The translations under genes and the position numbers were made by a program. 64,000 bases of DNA from Novosphingobium sp. 9U (GTDB taxonomy: Bacteria > Pseudomonadota > Alphaproteobacteria > Sphingomonadales > Sphingomonadaceae). The stretch lies in NCBI RefSeq assembly GCF_902506425.1, contig NZ_LR732469.1:915705-979704 (forward strand). The letters run 5' to 3'. Positions 53,456 to 62,193 of this stretch are shown in pieces (position 1 is the first letter of the stretch; each line of letters opens with the position of its first letter). A model generated the notes under the pieces. It was not told the DNA's origin, ran no database searches, and saw only the letters and a program-made list of their open reading frames with translations.

Positions 53456-55408
53456 CTAGCGATCGCTCCTGATGGCACGCGTGAGCGCCCGAAGAAGCTC
53501 GTCGCAATTGAACGGCTTCATGAGCCTGGGGACGCCGCGTGGAAGCTCCTCCTCCGCAGTTACATAGCCTGTGATGAGAAGAATTGGCTTCGTAGGCCAG
53601 TGCGACCGCAGCGACTGGATCAATTCACCCCCGGAACGTCGCGGCATGATGAAGTCGGTAATCACCGCGTCGATGTCCGGTACGGCCCTCAGGACCCGAA
53701 GTGCTGAATCCACGTCCGGTGCTTCGATGACGTCGTGGCCGGCGCTCTTAAGCATCTCAGCCGTCGCTCGCCGCACGGGCTCCTCGTCATCAACCAGAAG
53801 AACGCGGGCGTTCGCGAGCGAGATGGACGAGTCCTCTGCGGCTCTCGTCTGATCACGTTCCGCGCTGCAGCGGAGGACGATCCGGGCAATGGTGCCCTCC
53901 CCTGACTTGCTGACGAGCTGAAGCATGCCACCGGATTGTGCTGCAAAGCCGTGTACCATCGAAAGGCCAAGGCCGGTGCCCCGCTCCGGAGGCTTCGTCG
54001 TAAAGAATGGATCGATAGCTTGCTTGAGCGTTGCTTCATCCATCCCCGCACCATTGTCGGCAACTTCTACAAAAACGCCCTTGGCGCATCCCAGGACGGC
54101 GGTTTGCTCGCGCGTTGCTTCGCCCGCCTGAATGTTGAGCGCGCCTCCCTCCTGCATGGCGTCGCGCGCATTGATCACAAGATTCAGGATTGCGAGCTCG
54201 AGCTGTCCTCTGTCGGCAAGCGCAGGGCAGAGGCTTGGCGGGACCTGTATATTCAATGAGACTGCAGGTGTGAGTGAGCCCTCGATCAGATCCGTCATCC
54301 CAACAAGCAAGGTACCGAGGTCTACAGCTTCAGGCGCTAGGGATTGCCGGCGTGAGAAGGATAACAGACGGCCCACAAGTGCCTTCGCGCGATCAGCACT
54401 TGTCGCTGCTGCATCGACGTAGCGGAGAGTGCGTTCGTCATCGACGCGCCTCCGGATCAGATCGAGCCCACCGACGATCGGCGTCAGCAAGTTGTTGAAG
54501 TCGTGGGCCACGCCGCCAGTGAGGCGTCCAAGCGCCTCCATCCGCTGTCTCTGTAGCTCAGACGCCTCTCGTAAGCGCATCTGTTTGACCTCAGTAGCCA
54601 ACAAGCGCGCAAGTACAGCCAGAAGCAGCAGGGAAAGCACAACGGCGCCCGACAGAAGCAGGACTGCACTGCGGAGTGGGGCTGAGAATGCTTGGGCGGG
54701 CGTCGTGATGCGAACCTTCCAAGGTGTCCCAGCGACTGGCGCCCAACTCTCGACCACGGACCCTTGCGTGCGTGGATGTAGGCGGTCGCCTGTCGTCGCC
54801 ACATCCTGACCTGCACCGTCGATGACCGATGCGATCCATCCATGGGGCAGTGGTTCGAATTCCAGGAACTGCCTCAGCCGATCAGCGGGCAACACCCCAG
54901 AAACGATATACCGGACCGTACCCGCCTGTATGATCGGAGCGCGCACCGCGAAGGCGAGCCCACCCTTGGGTCCCCTTACCACGTCGCCGATCTGCGGCTG
55001 GCCACTGGTCATCGTACGACGCCAACTCGCCATCTCAACCACCCGGCCGCGCTTAAGCCCACCAATCGGCTCAGGAACATCGATGAGCCGCTGGCCGCGC
55101 GTGTCGGAGACCGACAGGGTACGCCAATTACCCCGAGTTGCGATGATACGCCGCGCGAGTTTGACGAAGCGGTCGGTATCCACCACCGCGTTATCGAAGG
55201 CCGGGGATTGCGCGACCATCTCGACGGCCTCTAAGTTGGTCCGGAGCTTGAGGGAGATGAGCGCCGCCGCGAACCGAGCGTCTGTTTGCGCCTGCCGCTC
55301 AATTGAGCGTCGTTCGTTTCTAAATGTGGCGGCGCCGAACGCGCCGCCAAGTGCGACAACTGGCAGCAAACCCGCGATAATCAGCAGCGAAACCGAGCGT
55401 CTCACCAT
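53456..55408 (-). CDS. hybrid sensor histidine kinase with C-terminal receiver domain
   Basis: 650 aa from ATG 55408, which follows AGGGGAC. The longer frame to 55453 lacks a ribosome site. A membrane segment (LLIIAGLLPVVALGGAFG) opens the protein, followed by a periplasmic sensor of about 220 residues (dCache/PDC-like) and a second membrane segment (VLLLSGAVVLSLLLLAVLA). HisKA carries the phospho-acceptor His in GGVAHDFNNLL near residue 300. The ATPase boxes are LVINARDAM, DNGAGMD and GTGLGLSM. The receiver domain has VDDEEPVRR and the phospho-Asp in VITDFIMPR. No cognate output regulator is adjacent. Intact. Confidence 0.92.
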   Translation of the reverse strand: MVRRSVSLLIIAGLLPVVALGGAFGAATFRNERRSIERQAQTDARFAAALISLKLRTNLEAVEMVAQSPAFDNAVVDTDRFVKLARRIIATRGNWRTLSVSDTRGQRLIDVPEPIGGLKRGRVVEMASWRRTMTSGQPQIGDVVRGPKGGLAFAVRAPIIQAGTVRYIVSGVLPADRLRQFLEFEPLPHGWIASVIDGAGQDVATTGDRLHPRTQGSVVESWAPVAGTPWKVRITTPAQAFSAPLRSAVLLLSGAVVLSLLLLAVLARLLATEVKQMRLREASELQRQRMEALGRLTGGVAHDFNNLLTPIVGGLDLIRRRVDDERTLRYVDAAATSADRAKALVGRLLSFSRRQSLAPEAVDLGTLLVGMTDLIEGSLTPAVSLNIQVPPSLCPALADRGQLELAILNLVINARDAMQEGGALNIQAGEATREQTAVLGCAKGVFVEVADNGAGMDEATLKQAIDPFFTTKPPERGTGLGLSMVHGFAAQSGGMLQLVSKSGEGTIARIVLRCSAERDQTRAAEDSSISLANARVLLVDDEEPVRRATAEMLKSAGHDVIEAPDVDSALRVLRAVPDIDAVITDFIMPRRSGGELIQSLRSHWPTKPILLITGYVTAEEELPRGVPRLMKPFNCDELLRALTRAIRSDR

Positions 55409-55734
55409 TGTCCCCTGCGAAGCACAAGGGGGCGCTCCGTAAGTGTCTCTCAACAGCCTATCTGGAAGTGCTTGTAAACTGCCCGATTTGTCATTGTTAC
55501 AGGGTAGCCGCTAGGATGGTACCAGCCGATCGATCCGGGACGTAACAGCCCTCAGGATTTCGCTTCCCCAAGGGAGCTATCCGCGTGCGAGAACAGCCAC
55601 ACAGGCGTAAGGGCGTCACCGCGCTCAGGCGCAGGCGTCGAAGGTGGCTTGGCGCTTCAGGATGGGTGTGGAAGCGCGTTGCTGTCAGACGATTTTGGAT
55701 GCAAGCAGGTAAATAACGGACCGAGGGGCCTTCA

Positions 55735-56223
55735 ATGCGCAGTCTTTCACTTTGTCTCATGATCCTGTTTGGCGCAGTGACTTCAGCTCCCTCCGCTGCG
55801 CGGCCGGGTACGGCTGACAGCAGCGAAGCGGCGCTAGCCAAGCTCGACCTTGAACAAAAAGATATGGTTGCAAAGGCCGACGTGACGCGGTTAGCCGCGC
55901 TATCCGCACCAGGATTAACGATCAACGCGCCGACCAATCGGGTACTTACCCGGGAGCAATTCCTCGAGATGATGCGCAGCGGCCAGATCGGTGCCGAGAA
56001 CTTCGACCGGACCGTCGAGAGCGTCAAGGTAAGTGGCGACGTTGGGGTGGTTATGGGAAGTGAAATCTTCACGCCCACTCCGCAGAGCGAACTCGGACGC
56101 ACCTACGGTGTCGTCCCGCTCAAGCGCCGCTACACAAACATCTACATAAAGGATCACGGTTCCTGGCTTTGGTTCGCACGGCACGCGAACGTGGTTGCGA
56201 GAAGTAACCCCATCGGCCACTAG
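55735..56223 (+). CDS. exported DUF4440/SnoaL-like protein
   Basis: 162 aa with a short N-terminal signal (MRSLSLCLMILFGAVTSAPSA). The rest follows the NTF2-like DUF4440 pattern: EAALAKLDLEQKDMVAKADVTRLAAL, TNRVLTREQFLEMMRSG, and a strand-rich end with RYTNIYIKDHGSWLWFARHANVV. Such proteins are small periplasmic or cytosolic cone-shaped folds of varied function. No partner is evident next to it. The preceding gap (55454-55734) contains no gene. Confidence 0.75.
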   Translation: MRSLSLCLMILFGAVTSAPSAARPGTADSSEAALAKLDLEQKDMVAKADVTRLAALSAPGLTINAPTNRVLTREQFLEMMRSGQIGAENFDRTVESVKVSGDVGVVMGSEIFTPTPQSELGRTYGVVPLKRRYTNIYIKDHGSWLWFARHANVVARSNPIGH

Positions 56224-56374
56224 CGCCAAAGCTGACGCTCTCCGGCGCCCAATCAGGAGGCGACATTCAGCGCTCGCTTCCGGCTCTCAATTTCGGTCGC
56301 TTATTCAGCTCCTGATTGGCTCCGGACCGCTTAGCTGTTAGCTGGTTGGCCTAGCCAACGATCAGGAAGGTGGT

Positions 56375-56767
56375 ATGGTCAGCTACGCGACCGTCGGTTC
56401 AAACAACCTCAAGGCGGCGAGAAGCTTCTACGATCACCTGCTTGGATCGATTGAACTCAAGCCTCTGTTCGAGCATCCGTCCGGTGGCCAGGTCTATGGC
56501 GCGAACGGGAAGATCACGTTTGCGGTGCTCGGTCCTTACGACGGGATGCCGGCGACAGTGGGCAATGGCACAATGATCGGGTTCGCGCTCGGCAGCGCTG
56601 AAGCTGTCGACGCCTTCCATGCGCTAGCGGTCCAGCTTGGGGGCAGGGACGAAGGCTGGCCGGGCAAACGAGGAGGAGACAGCTCACCATTCTACATGAG
56701 CTACTTTCGCGATCTCGATGGCAATAAGATCAGCGCCTTCCACGTCGAAGGCACCGTAGCAGACTGA
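56375..56767 (+). CDS. VOC/glyoxalase-fold protein
   Basis: 130 aa, one complete VOC module: MVSYATVGSNNLKAARSFYDHLLG with a strand and helix opening, GFALGSAEAVDAFHALAVQLGG in the middle, and SYFRDLDGNKISAFHVEG at the end. The first metal-site residue, usually His, is not seen in VSYATVG; the last Glu position is occupied by Ser-Ala-Phe. Metal dependence is therefore doubtful. ATG follows AGGAAGG. It is the last intact gene before the IS91-type element. Confidence 0.82.
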   Translation: MVSYATVGSNNLKAARSFYDHLLGSIELKPLFEHPSGGQVYGANGKITFAVLGPYDGMPATVGNGTMIGFALGSAEAVDAFHALAVQLGGRDEGWPGKRGGDSSPFYMSYFRDLDGNKISAFHVEGTVAD

Positions 56768-56984
56768 CCACTGACGGCGAGAATGGCTGCCCTTCCCTGC
56801 GCTTCTGCGCAGACCCACAGCACGAAGCCCCTGCGCGGCAGGGGTGCGGGGCGTTGAGGTAGCGCTGGTACGTTGAGGTTTGGCGAGGGGTAGATAGCAG
56901 CGGACGATGGAGATCCTTCAGCACAAGGACCTCCACGATGACGGCTTTCCCGATTGACCGGCCATTTTTTCGCTACGTCAGCGC

Positions 56985-57628
56985 ATGCTCGACGACATGA
57001 CGATGCGGGCGATGAGGTCGCGCACCCAGCACGACTATGTTCGTCAAGTCCGCGCCTTCGCGGCTTCCCTGCGGCGATCGCCTGATGAAGCGACTGCGGA
57101 GGATGTCGCCGCTTCCAGGTTCACCAGCGCGAGCACGGTGTGGAGAGTCCATCATCAACGGCTCTGTATCGGCGTTGCGGTTCGAAGTTCGATGTGACGC
57201 TTGAGCGACCTGACCTCTCCCGGCGCCTGGTGCTGGCGCATCGTCCCAGGAAGGTGCCTAACGTACTGAACGTCGAGCAGGTGGCAAAGCTGCTCGAGGC
57301 GGCACCGGGCATCAAGTATCGGGCGGCGCTCGGCGTCGCCTATGGTGCCGGCCTGCGTGTGTCGGAGGTCGCGCACCTCAAGGCCGACGATATCGACAGC
57401 AAGCGGATGCTGATCCGCATCGAAGAGGGTAAAGGGCGCAAGGACCGCAACGCCATGCTCTCGCCCCAGCTGCTCGAGCTACTGCGCCTGTGGTGGCGCG
57501 AGGGCAAGCGGCGCAGCGTCCCGCTGCCGCATGGCTGGCTTTTCCCTGGGCGCAGTTACACCGACCCGATCTCGACACGGCAGTTGCACCGAGCCGTCTG
57601 CGAAGCGACCGAGGCAGCGGGCATCCGC
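56985..57628 (+). pseudogene. IS91-associated tyrosine recombinase remnant
   Basis: MLDDMTMRAMRSRTQHDYVRQV begins the SAM-like domain. After about 57110 the frame shifts more than once (RFQVHQREHGVESPS, INGSVSALRF, then FDVTLERPDLSRRLVLAHRP). From 57250 the catalytic domain is readable: LLEAAPGIKYRAALGVAYGAG followed by LRVSEV with the first catalytic Arg, up to TRQLHRAVCEATEAAGI. There it runs directly into the zinc-finger part of the transposase at 57626, so the HxxR and Tyr boxes have been deleted. Non-functional. Confidence 0.75.
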
Positions 57629-57713
57629 AACCGTCACTGCCCGCGGTGCCAGGGTGGCGCCGCGCGCACGTGGCTCGAAGCGCGTGAGGCCGATCTGCTG
57701 CCGGTCGGCTTCT

Positions 57714-57726
57714 GTGGTTGCCGCCC
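57714..57726 (+). repeat. subterminal inverted repeat, left end of IS110-type element
   Basis: gtggttgccgccc, exact reverse complement of 59073-59085. Four bases from the element edge. Confidence 0.8.
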
Positions 57727-57985
57727 GGTGTGCAAGAGGGTTTTGATCGAATGCGCGCGTGATCGAGTGCGGTCTTCTGTCAGGCCTTTCTATGCGGCAT
57801 TTGCAGAAGCCGCGGGCCAGTATGGTGATCTGCGGATCAGGTCCAAATCTACTTTCCGAGCTTTATCGCTCATGCCAACCGGCTGGTTTTCCTCATCCAG
57901 ATCTGTTCGATCATTGTGCCCATTCGGGTCGTCGCCTTCTCACACCCCCTTTATCCGGCGTCAGGTAGTTTTAGCGGCATGTCGA

Positions 57986-59004
57986 TCATGCTGCGGCTGC
58001 CTGCGCCGAATCTCGGTAATCCTCGTTTTTCGTCAACATAGCCCAGATTGTTCGCGCCATCTTGTTGGCCAAGGCGATCGCGACAAGCATCCTTGGCTTT
58101 CGCGCCGCGATGCGTGCCAGCCACGAGCCTTCCGGAATTGATTTTCGGCCGAGCCAATTCAGGCGCGACATTGCTCCGATAATCAGAAGTCTCCGGATAT
58201 CGCTCTGCCCCGCCTTCGATACCCGACCGAGCCGTTCTTTCCCGCCCGAGGAGAATTGGCGCGGGACGAGGCTAAGCCAGGCGGCAAAGTCGCGGCCGCA
58301 GCGGAAACTCTCCATAGGTGGAGCAAAGGCTTCGACAGCCAGTGCGGTCAACGGACCAACTCCCGGGATTGTCTGCAAGCGCCGCGCAGTATCCGCTTCA
58401 GCTGCGAGAGCCTTGATCTTCGCCGTCCGGGCATCGATGCGGAACATCTTCTCGGCAATCTGCTTCATCAGATCGCCGCACTCCTCGCGCATCAGTTCGG
58501 GCAGGTCGCTGTTTGGTCCATCCAGGATGCCTTTGATCCTGCCGAGCTGGTGAATTCCCTGCGGAACGACATGGCCAAATTCGTAGAGGCACGCTCGAAG
58601 AGCGTTCACCAGCTCCGTGCGCTGGTGGACCAGCCGCTCTCGAGCGCGAAACAGGATGGTACGGCTTTGCTGCTCCGCAGACTTGAGCTCGACGAAACGC
58701 ATTTCCGGCCGCTGTGCAGCGATCACGATAGCTTCGGCATCCGCCGCGTCGTTCTTCTGCCGTTCACGTAACGCGGAGCGATCAGCTTCACCTCATGGCC
58801 GCGCCTGCTCATCTCGCGCGCCCAGTAATGCGCGCTGCCGCACGCTTCCATGACTACAATGCTGGGAGGCTGCTTGGCCATGAACTCAGCAAAACCCTGC
58901 CGAGACAATTTCTTTCGAAACTTCGGCTGTCCGGTCATCGATGCGCCGTGCAGCTGGAAAACAGATTTTGCCAAATCTACGCCGATCATCGTATCCTTTA
59001 TCAC
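57986..59004 (-). pseudogene. IS110-family transposase, frameshifted by a short deletion
   Basis: DEDD-type recombinase. The N-terminal RuvC-like part (59004-58755) has MIGVDLAKSVFQLHG and VVMEACGSAHYWAREMSRRG. After IAPRYV the frame is lost. It resumes in another frame as RQKNDAADAE with IVIAAQRPEMRF and the C-terminal Tnp_20 part TIPGVGPLTALAVEAF and FRCGRDFAAWLSLVPRQFSSGGK. Relatives have about four extra residues (KPFVK) at this point, so a deletion of about 13 bases between two GTGAA repeats is the likely cause. The element cannot make a full transposase. Confidence 0.82.
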
Positions 59005-59072
59005 GGTTGCCGTCCTTTCCGCTCAGTGGCCCCAACGCCACCAACCTGGCACATTGCGATGCCGTCTGGGGA

Positions 59073-59085
59073 GGGCGGCAACCAC
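59073..59085 (-). repeat. subterminal inverted repeat, right end of IS110-type element
   Basis: gggcggcaaccac on the plus strand, pairing exactly with 57714-57726. Seven bases from the right edge. Confidence 0.8.
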
Positions 59086-60003
59086 CCCATCTACTTTCAT
59101 GTCGTTTTCACGCTGCCCAGCGAGATCGCCGACATCGCCTACCACAACAAGGCCGCGCTCTATGGTCTGCTGTTCAAGGCGGCGTCCGATACGATGATGA
59201 CGATCGCGGCGGATCCCAAGCACCTGGGCGCCCGCATCGGCATCACCGCCGTGCTTCACACGTGGGGCTCGGCGATGACGCATCATCCGCACATCCACAT
59301 GATCGTGCCGGGCGGCGGCATCGCCCGGGATGGCTCGCGCTGGATATCGTCGCGTCCGGCGTTCCTGCTGCCGGTGCGGGTCCTAGGCAAGCTATTCCGC
59401 CGTCTGTTCCTGACCGGGCTGCTGGCACTGCATCAGGCTGGCCGTATCGCCTTCTACGGCAGCTTGGAGCACCTCGCCGACCGACGCGCCTTCCTGCGCC
59501 ATCTCTCCCCGGTGAGAAAGAAGAGCTGGGTTGTCTATGCCAAGCCGCCGTTTGCCGGACCTGAGGCCGTCCTCGCCTATCTGTCGCGCTACACACACCG
59601 GGTTGCGATCTCGAACAGTCGCCTTGTGGGCATCGATGATGACGGGGTGACCTTCCGGTACAAAGATTACCGTCGCAACGGAGCCGACTGCCAGCAGACC
59701 ATGACGTTGAGTGCCGACGAATTCATCCGCCGCTTCCTGCTTCACGTCCTGCCCAAGGGCTTCCACCGCATCCGCCACTACGGCCTGCTCGCCAGCTCTG
59801 CCCGCAAGACCAGTCTCGCTCGCGCCCGCCAGTTGCTAGGTATCGCGTCGCCGCCTCCCGACACTCCCGAAGACCTACCTGATGTCCGCCCGCCTTGTCC
59901 TTGCTGCGGCGGGCACATGGTCGTCATCGAAACCTTCGAGCGCTGGCAACAGCCGCGAGCCCCTCCTCGCACCACCCTGCCGACCGGAAAGATCGCGCCA
60001 TGA

Positions 60004-60482
60004 CCCGGCATGGCTTGGCCGCAACTACGCTGTCGTCCTGCTTCCAGCGTCAATGCCGCTCGCGCCGCCGCGCCTTGGCACCATGTCGAGACCTGATCAG
60101 CGCCGCGCCCACAGTGAGCGGCAGGACGAGATGACAGCTGTATCTACTCCGCGGGCGGCGCTCGACACCCCGATCGACTACCGTCGCACTCGCCCGAGGA
60201 CCTGGCAAAAACCGCTTTCCCCATAGCTACCGTATGTGGCCCGAGGCTTCCTGCTTTGGAGGATATCGTACACCTGACGGTGCCCGATTTCTTCACAGTT
60301 CCGGACGTTCAACAACACTCGGCAGGTTCTCAGAAGCGGACGTTTGTTCACCTGGCCGAGCGACCGCGATTACCACAGACCTGCTCCGGCACAGGAAAGA
60401 TTACCGTGTCTCAAGTATATGCCCGTAACGAACGTTGACGGTGCGGCAACAGAGTGACCGCTAGAGGGAGTACGTCATTGAC
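60004..60482. other. right flank of the IS91-type element
   Basis: About 480 bases following the IS91 transposase. Open frames are present but none is recognisable. IS91-like elements carry a few hundred noncoding bases to their right terminus, so part of this (up to about 60230) probably belongs to the element. I could not place its end. Confidence 0.4.
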
Positions 60483-60503
60483 CTATGCGCCAATGGCGCA
60501 TAG
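60483..60503. promoter_or_regulatory. operator palindrome of the toxin-antitoxin operon
   Basis: ctatgcgcc-aat-ggcgcatag: a perfect 9-bp inverted repeat ending 9 bases before the toxin ATG at 60513. A TTGACC sequence overlaps its left edge. It is the expected binding site for the HTH antitoxin encoded as the second gene. Confidence 0.75.
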
Positions 60504-60512
60504 ATGGGGCCG

Positions 60513-60851
60513 ATGACCTTCCTTCAATGCGTCGTGGAGTTGCCTGAGTTCGTGCGACGCGCGAAGGCGATCATGTCTGATGACGAACGGATTGCGCTGA
60601 TAGACTATGTTGCTGCCAATCCAGCGTCCGGCGTGTCCCTTGGCGGCGGGCTGCGCAAGGTTCGTATGGCTCGAGAAGGTGGCGGCAAGAGTGGAGGCTA
60701 CCGGACCATTTACGTGTTTGGTGGTGCGCATGTCCCGCTGTTCCTGGTCACGGTGTTTGCCAAAAACGAGAAGGACAACTTGACCAGAGCCGAGCAAGCC
60801 GAACTGGTTGCGCTTAGCAAGATGCTGGTGGCAAGTTATGGAGAAGCATGA
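60513..60851 (+). CDS. RelE/HigB-type toxin
   Basis: 112 aa from ATG 60513 (MTFLQCVVELPEF). An ATG at 60504 directly abuts the palindrome and is less likely. The fold is that of RelE/HigB mRNA interferases: MSDDERIALIDYVAANP, GLRKVRMAREGGGKSGGYRTIYVF, and LFLVTVFAKNEKDNLTRAEQAEL. The GKSGGYR basic loop and FAKNEK are typical of this branch. It probably cleaves mRNA on the ribosome. The toxin comes first and the antitoxin second, the HigBA order. Intact. Confidence 0.85.
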   Translation: MTFLQCVVELPEFVRRAKAIMSDDERIALIDYVAANPASGVSLGGGLRKVRMAREGGGKSGGYRTIYVFGGAHVPLFLVTVFAKNEKDNLTRAEQAELVALSKMLVASYGEA

Positions 60852-61138
60852 TGAGTGCCTATGAGAGCATCAAGCAGGGTCTAAACGAGGCACTGGAGTT
60901 TGCACAGGGCAACCAGACCGGCGCGCGTGTGCATAAGGTCGCGGTGCCTGCGGTCGATGTCGCCGCGATCCGGGCCAGCACCGGGCTGTCGCAGGGCGCG
61001 TTTGCGCGCAGCATCGGCGTCGCCAAGGGCACGCTGTTGAATTGGGAGCATGGTCGGCGGCGCCCCACCGGCCCCGCCCAGGTGTTGCTCGCCATGATCG
61101 CGAAGAAGCCGTCGCTGGTGAGCGAGCTTCTCCGATAA
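60848..61138 (+). CDS. Xre/HigA-type HTH antitoxin
   Basis: 96 aa, starting within ATGATG. Either the ATG at 60848 overlaps the toxin stop by four bases or the one at 60851 does by one. The helix-turn-helix reads VAAIRASTGLSQGAFARSIGVAKGTLLNWEHGRRRPTG (about 38-75). Binds the toxin and, with it, the palindrome at 60483-60503, giving autoregulation. It looks intact, so the module can still function as an addiction system. Confidence 0.87.
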   Translation: MMSAYESIKQGLNEALEFAQGNQTGARVHKVAVPAVDVAAIRASTGLSQGAFARSIGVAKGTLLNWEHGRRRPTGPAQVLLAMIAKKPSLVSELLR

Positions 61139-61276
61139 TATCTGGAAGGCGGGCAGAGGCGAAGCGACAGGTCTGCGGCGGCACGGCCCCACATAGGCCG
61201 ACACTCGTGGCGGCTTGACTGTTCGCGAGAGTGGTCGCTCGTTAAGCCGCGCCACAATAGCGGTAGGGTTCAACGC

Positions 61277-61894
61277 CTACTCCGGCGTTCCCGAAAGGAT
61301 CAAAAGATCTACTACAGCCGCCAAACGCTCATCCAGCAGCGGCAGGAGCCCCGTCCATCCGCTCACTCCATTAAGCTCGCCAGGACCGTCGGATACGCCA
61401 CGCAGCCCCATCATCGGTACGCCGAACCGCTGGCACGCGCGCAGCACCGCAAAGGTCTCCATATCGACCAAGTCAGCATCGACCGCGGCATAGCGATCTC
61501 CCACGACAATATCGCTACCCGTGGAAAGGCTGGCGTTCGGTACGCCGGCTAGCGGCGTCGGCAGAACCATGAGCGCAGGATGGTCGGCGAACGGCGTGAC
61601 TCCAGTCGGGATTCCAATCGGCGATGCGTCCATGTCACGCCAGGATACGGATTCGATCTGATACACACCACCAAGTTCGCAGCGGCGGGAGCCGGCAGAC
61701 CCTAGTGAGACGACGAGGTCGGGCAACTCGTTCGCGATCCGAAGCTGCTCAAGCCCGATCGTTGTGCCGATCGCCGGCTCTATCGGGCCGACGCCGGTGA
61801 TCAGGGGTTGTATGCGCGCCCGCAGATGCTCGCGATATTCGTGATCTGTCGCCATCACGAACAGGATGCGTCGGGGCAGCGGTTTTCGGCTCAT
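61277..61894 (-). CDS. 5'-methylthioadenosine/S-adenosylhomocysteine nucleosidase-like protein
   Basis: 205 aa from ATG 61894 (MSRKPLPRRILFVMATDHEY). The much longer frame upstream adds unrelated sequence. PNP/UDP-phosphorylase fold: ITGVGPIEPAIGTTIGL near residue 31, PDLVVSLGSAGSRRCELG near residue 58, VDADLVDMETFAVLRACQRFGVP near residue 145, and MGLRGVSDGPGELNG near residue 172. The Glu of DMETF is the ribose-binding residue and the Asp of SDGP the general acid. It hydrolyses MTA or SAH, or a related nucleoside. Confidence 0.83.
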   Translation of the reverse strand: MSRKPLPRRILFVMATDHEYREHLRARIQPLITGVGPIEPAIGTTIGLEQLRIANELPDLVVSLGSAGSRRCELGGVYQIESVSWRDMDASPIGIPTGVTPFADHPALMVLPTPLAGVPNASLSTGSDIVVGDRYAAVDADLVDMETFAVLRACQRFGVPMMGLRGVSDGPGELNGVSGWTGLLPLLDERLAAVVDLLILSGTPE

Positions 61895-62193
61895 GAGGGA
61901 ATACCAGAGATGTCCATCTAAACGAGTCCCCTCTAGGCGACCAGCAGCATACCGCACTGCATAAAGATAGGTCCTCCAGTGCCACTGCGGGTACCCGTTT
62001 GTGCGGGTAGCTCGACATGGGTCCGCAGCTTGGCGCCGAGCCTGCCGATGCGCGATGGCATCCAACTTTGAAGTGATCCCATATCTAAACTGCTGTACGA
62101 TGGAGTGCTGCGGCGGGGCCATGGAGACAGGCGATTGGACACTCCTCGCTGGACCCCGCTTTCGATGATCTTCGACCCTGGAACGAAGGACGA

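Larger units (their letters stand above)
57711..59092 (-). mobile_element. IS110/IS1111-type insertion sequence, about 1382 bp
   Basis: The insertion sits inside the IS91 transposase frame between a CT at 57709-57710 and a CT at 59091-59092; removal of 1382 bases restores the host reading frame. There are no terminal inverted repeats, but a perfect subterminal 13-bp one (gtggttgccgccc at 57714-57726 and its complement at 59073-59085). Subterminal repeats plus a longer noncoding stretch downstream of the transposase (57711-57985) than upstream (59005-59092) are traits of the IS1111 group. A CT core dinucleotide is known for IS110 recombination. Confidence 0.85.
57626..60003 (+). pseudogene. 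IS91-family transposase, N-terminally deleted and split by an IS110-type insertion
   Basis: RNRHCPRCQGGAARTWLEAR and EADLLPVG up to 57710 are the end of the zinc-binding domain. The first Cys pair is missing because of the fusion with the integrase. The frame resumes at 59093 with YFHVVFTLPSEIADIAYHNKA. It continues through the HUH motif region HTWGSAMTHHPHIHMIVPGGG, LPVRVLGKLFRRLF and VLAYLSRYTHRVAISNSRL, with the catalytic Tyr, to the C-terminus PTGKIAP. Joining 57710 to 59093 restores LPVGYFHVVF exactly. The right part alone keeps the Y-containing domain but has no proper start. Confidence 0.85.

Noticed and set aside
57140..58141. A single 333-aa protein joining integrase and zinc-finger sequence
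   Set aside because: It crosses a deletion junction at 57626 and runs into the IS110-type element at 57711. It is the product of decay, not a gene.
58723..59004. Programmed frameshift in the IS110-type transposase
   Set aside because: No slippery heptamer is evident at the junction, and about four residues are missing compared with relatives, so a deletion is the simpler explanation.
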